Assembly: GCA_910591455.2 (NCBI GenBank)
Contig: OU342808.1
Location: 23,302,714-23,366,713 of the forward strand
Length of the DNA: 64,000 bases
DNA from: Pholis gunnellus
Lineage: Eukaryota; Chordata; Actinopteri; Perciformes; Pholidae
Direction of reading: 5' to 3'
Position 1 is the first letter of the stretch, and each line of letters opens with the position of its first letter. The position numbers and the translations under genes were made by a program. Shown one piece after another: positions 63,107-64,000 of this stretch. Below the pieces are notes generated by a model, which saw nothing but the letters and a program-made list of their open reading frames with translations, searched no databases and was not told the DNA's origin.

Positions 63107-63722
63107 GTATGTGGAACGTTGTTGTTTGTCAACAATAGGTTGAATTAATAACTGCTAGCTAGCTAGCTAGCTAACCTAACTTTACCTACCAACGTTATGG
63201 ATTCTAGAGAGCAGCTCGCCGTACTAACGTTAGCTTTACTTCTATATAATAACGTTGCATTACTCATACGTGTAAAACGACTATTACTATTACTACATCT
63301 TAAGCCACGTGAGCTTCTTTTTAATTCTGCATAAATAATAGCTAGTCAGTGCATCCAGCATTGCATGGAAAGTGTTGCAGTGTCTGCTAAGAAACTGTTA
63401 TAAACAACACGTATTTAATATTTCTCTGCATGCATATTGCAGATATGTATAGATGCCGAATTAAAGAATGGTACCCAAGCATTTTATAGCTCTAATAAGT
63501 CAAAACGTATAGCATATATATACCCAAACATATAAGTAATCTGGTTTAAATTTACTAATCCTTCATGAGGTTCTTGTTGTAATTTATACCAGTACACCGA
63601 GACATTTTGGGGTTAACAAGTTACTTGAACTTGTACTATTCTTACAGTAACATTTAGCAGTTTGACGTATTTATTATTGATAACATTATTGATGGAAGAT
63701 GTCTTTGTTCTCCATATTCCAG
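63107..63722 (+). other. RFC5 intron 1
   Basis: A 616-bp intron from GTATGT to TTCCAG. It contains a short GCTA repeat (about 63155-63173) and is otherwise AT-rich. Confidence 0.95.
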
Positions 63723-63787
63723 GGTCGAAAAGTACAGACCACAGAAACTTGATGATCTGATCTCACACAAAGATATTCTGAACACTC
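63723..63787 (+). CDS. RFC5: RFC5 coding exon 2
   Basis: This exon encodes the rest of Trp16 to Thr37: the conserved WVEKYRP box of clamp-loader small subunits, followed by KLDDLISHKDILNT. The acceptor is ATATTCCAG/G and the donor ACTC/GTAAGT. The phase (2 in, 1 out) fits exons 1 and 3. This part forms the start of the AAA+ module that contacts the nucleotide of the neighbouring subunit. No anomalies are seen. Confidence 0.97.
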
Positions 63788-63951
63788 GTAAGTATGAGGA
63801 CTGAAATAATATATATATATATATATATTATTGTCAGTGTTGCTGGTTCTTGTCTTTGTTGTCTCCTTATGTTTTAAATGAATAATACCATTCAAAAGGT
63901 CATTTTCAGACTGTTTCCTTGTTTTTACAACTGTTGACTGACTCTCTTCAG
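63788..63951 (+). other. RFC5 intron 2
   Basis: A 164-bp intron from GTAAGT to TCTTCAG, with an (AT)n tract near its 5' end (about 63808-63829). Confidence 0.95.
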
Positions 63952-64000
63952 TCCAGAAGTTTATCAGTGAGGACAAGCTTCCCCATCTCTTGTTCTATGG
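63952..64000 (+). CDS. RFC5: RFC5 coding exon 3 (cut by the window edge)
   Basis: This partial exon encodes LQKFISEDKLPHLLFYG, in which the YG leads directly into the Walker A loop GPPGTGKT expected just beyond the last base. The acceptor is CTCTCTTCAG/TC. Only about 54 of roughly 340 expected residues of the protein are in the window. Confidence 0.97.

Overview
This is vertebrate nuclear DNA, most likely from a teleost (probably spiny-rayed) fish. It holds intron-split genes with GT/AG junctions, very long (TG)n/(CA)n tracts, fossils of hAT transposons and fish-type tRNA-derived SINE pieces. There are no bacterial-type genes and no CRISPR. The species cannot be named from the sequence.

Two protein genes are supported. 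(1) KSR2 (kinase suppressor of Ras 2) lies on the minus strand. Eight consecutive coding exons run from the start codon near 60.19 kb down to 1.33 kb. Their phases join without a break and give the first 460 residues: the N-terminal coiled-coil/SAM region (exons 1-3), the Ser/Pro-rich CA2 region with a 14-3-3-type RSKSHE motif (exon 4), a linker (exons 5-6) and a complete C1 zinc finger shared by exons 6-8. The kinase-like half lies beyond the left edge. (2) RFC5 (replication factor C subunit 5) lies on the plus strand. Its first three exons begin at 63.06 kb, and the window ends just before the Walker A motif. The two genes are head to head, and as I recall they are also neighbours in human (12q24).

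Layout, left to right: 1-3 kb, KSR2 exons 8, 7 and 6; 3-14.8 kb, intron 5 with an intact hAT fossil that still has its 8-bp target duplication, SINE remnants and a 121-bp TG tract; 14.85-15.02 kb, exon 5; 15-36.3 kb, the 21-kb intron 4 with a local 250-bp duplication, an inverted repeat carrying AP-1-like sites, two more hAT remnants and a long repeat-free block at 34.5-35.3 kb; 36.35-36.85 kb, exon 4; 36.9-48 kb, intron 3 with a homeodomain/POU-rich block near 41 kb and two CTCF-like motifs near 44.7 kb; 48.0-48.9 kb, exons 3 and 2; 48.9-60 kb, intron 1 with a TG-rich minisatellite containing a 72-bp higher-order repeat, a TGTC array, a GTF2IRD2-like hAT fossil and a 21-bp minisatellite; 60.0-60.9 kb, exon 1, 5' leader and a promoter candidate with a perfect TCTCGCGAGA palindrome; 62.9-63.06 kb, the RFC5 promoter with Sp1, CCAAT, CRE-like and E2F motifs.

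The genes do not form a pathway with each other: KSR2 is a scaffold for RAF-MEK-ERK signalling and RFC5 is part of the DNA clamp loader. I found no clearly new biological system. The items most worth checking are the unusual 3' end of KSR2 exon 8, the candidate intronic regulatory blocks and the tandem-repeat structures.
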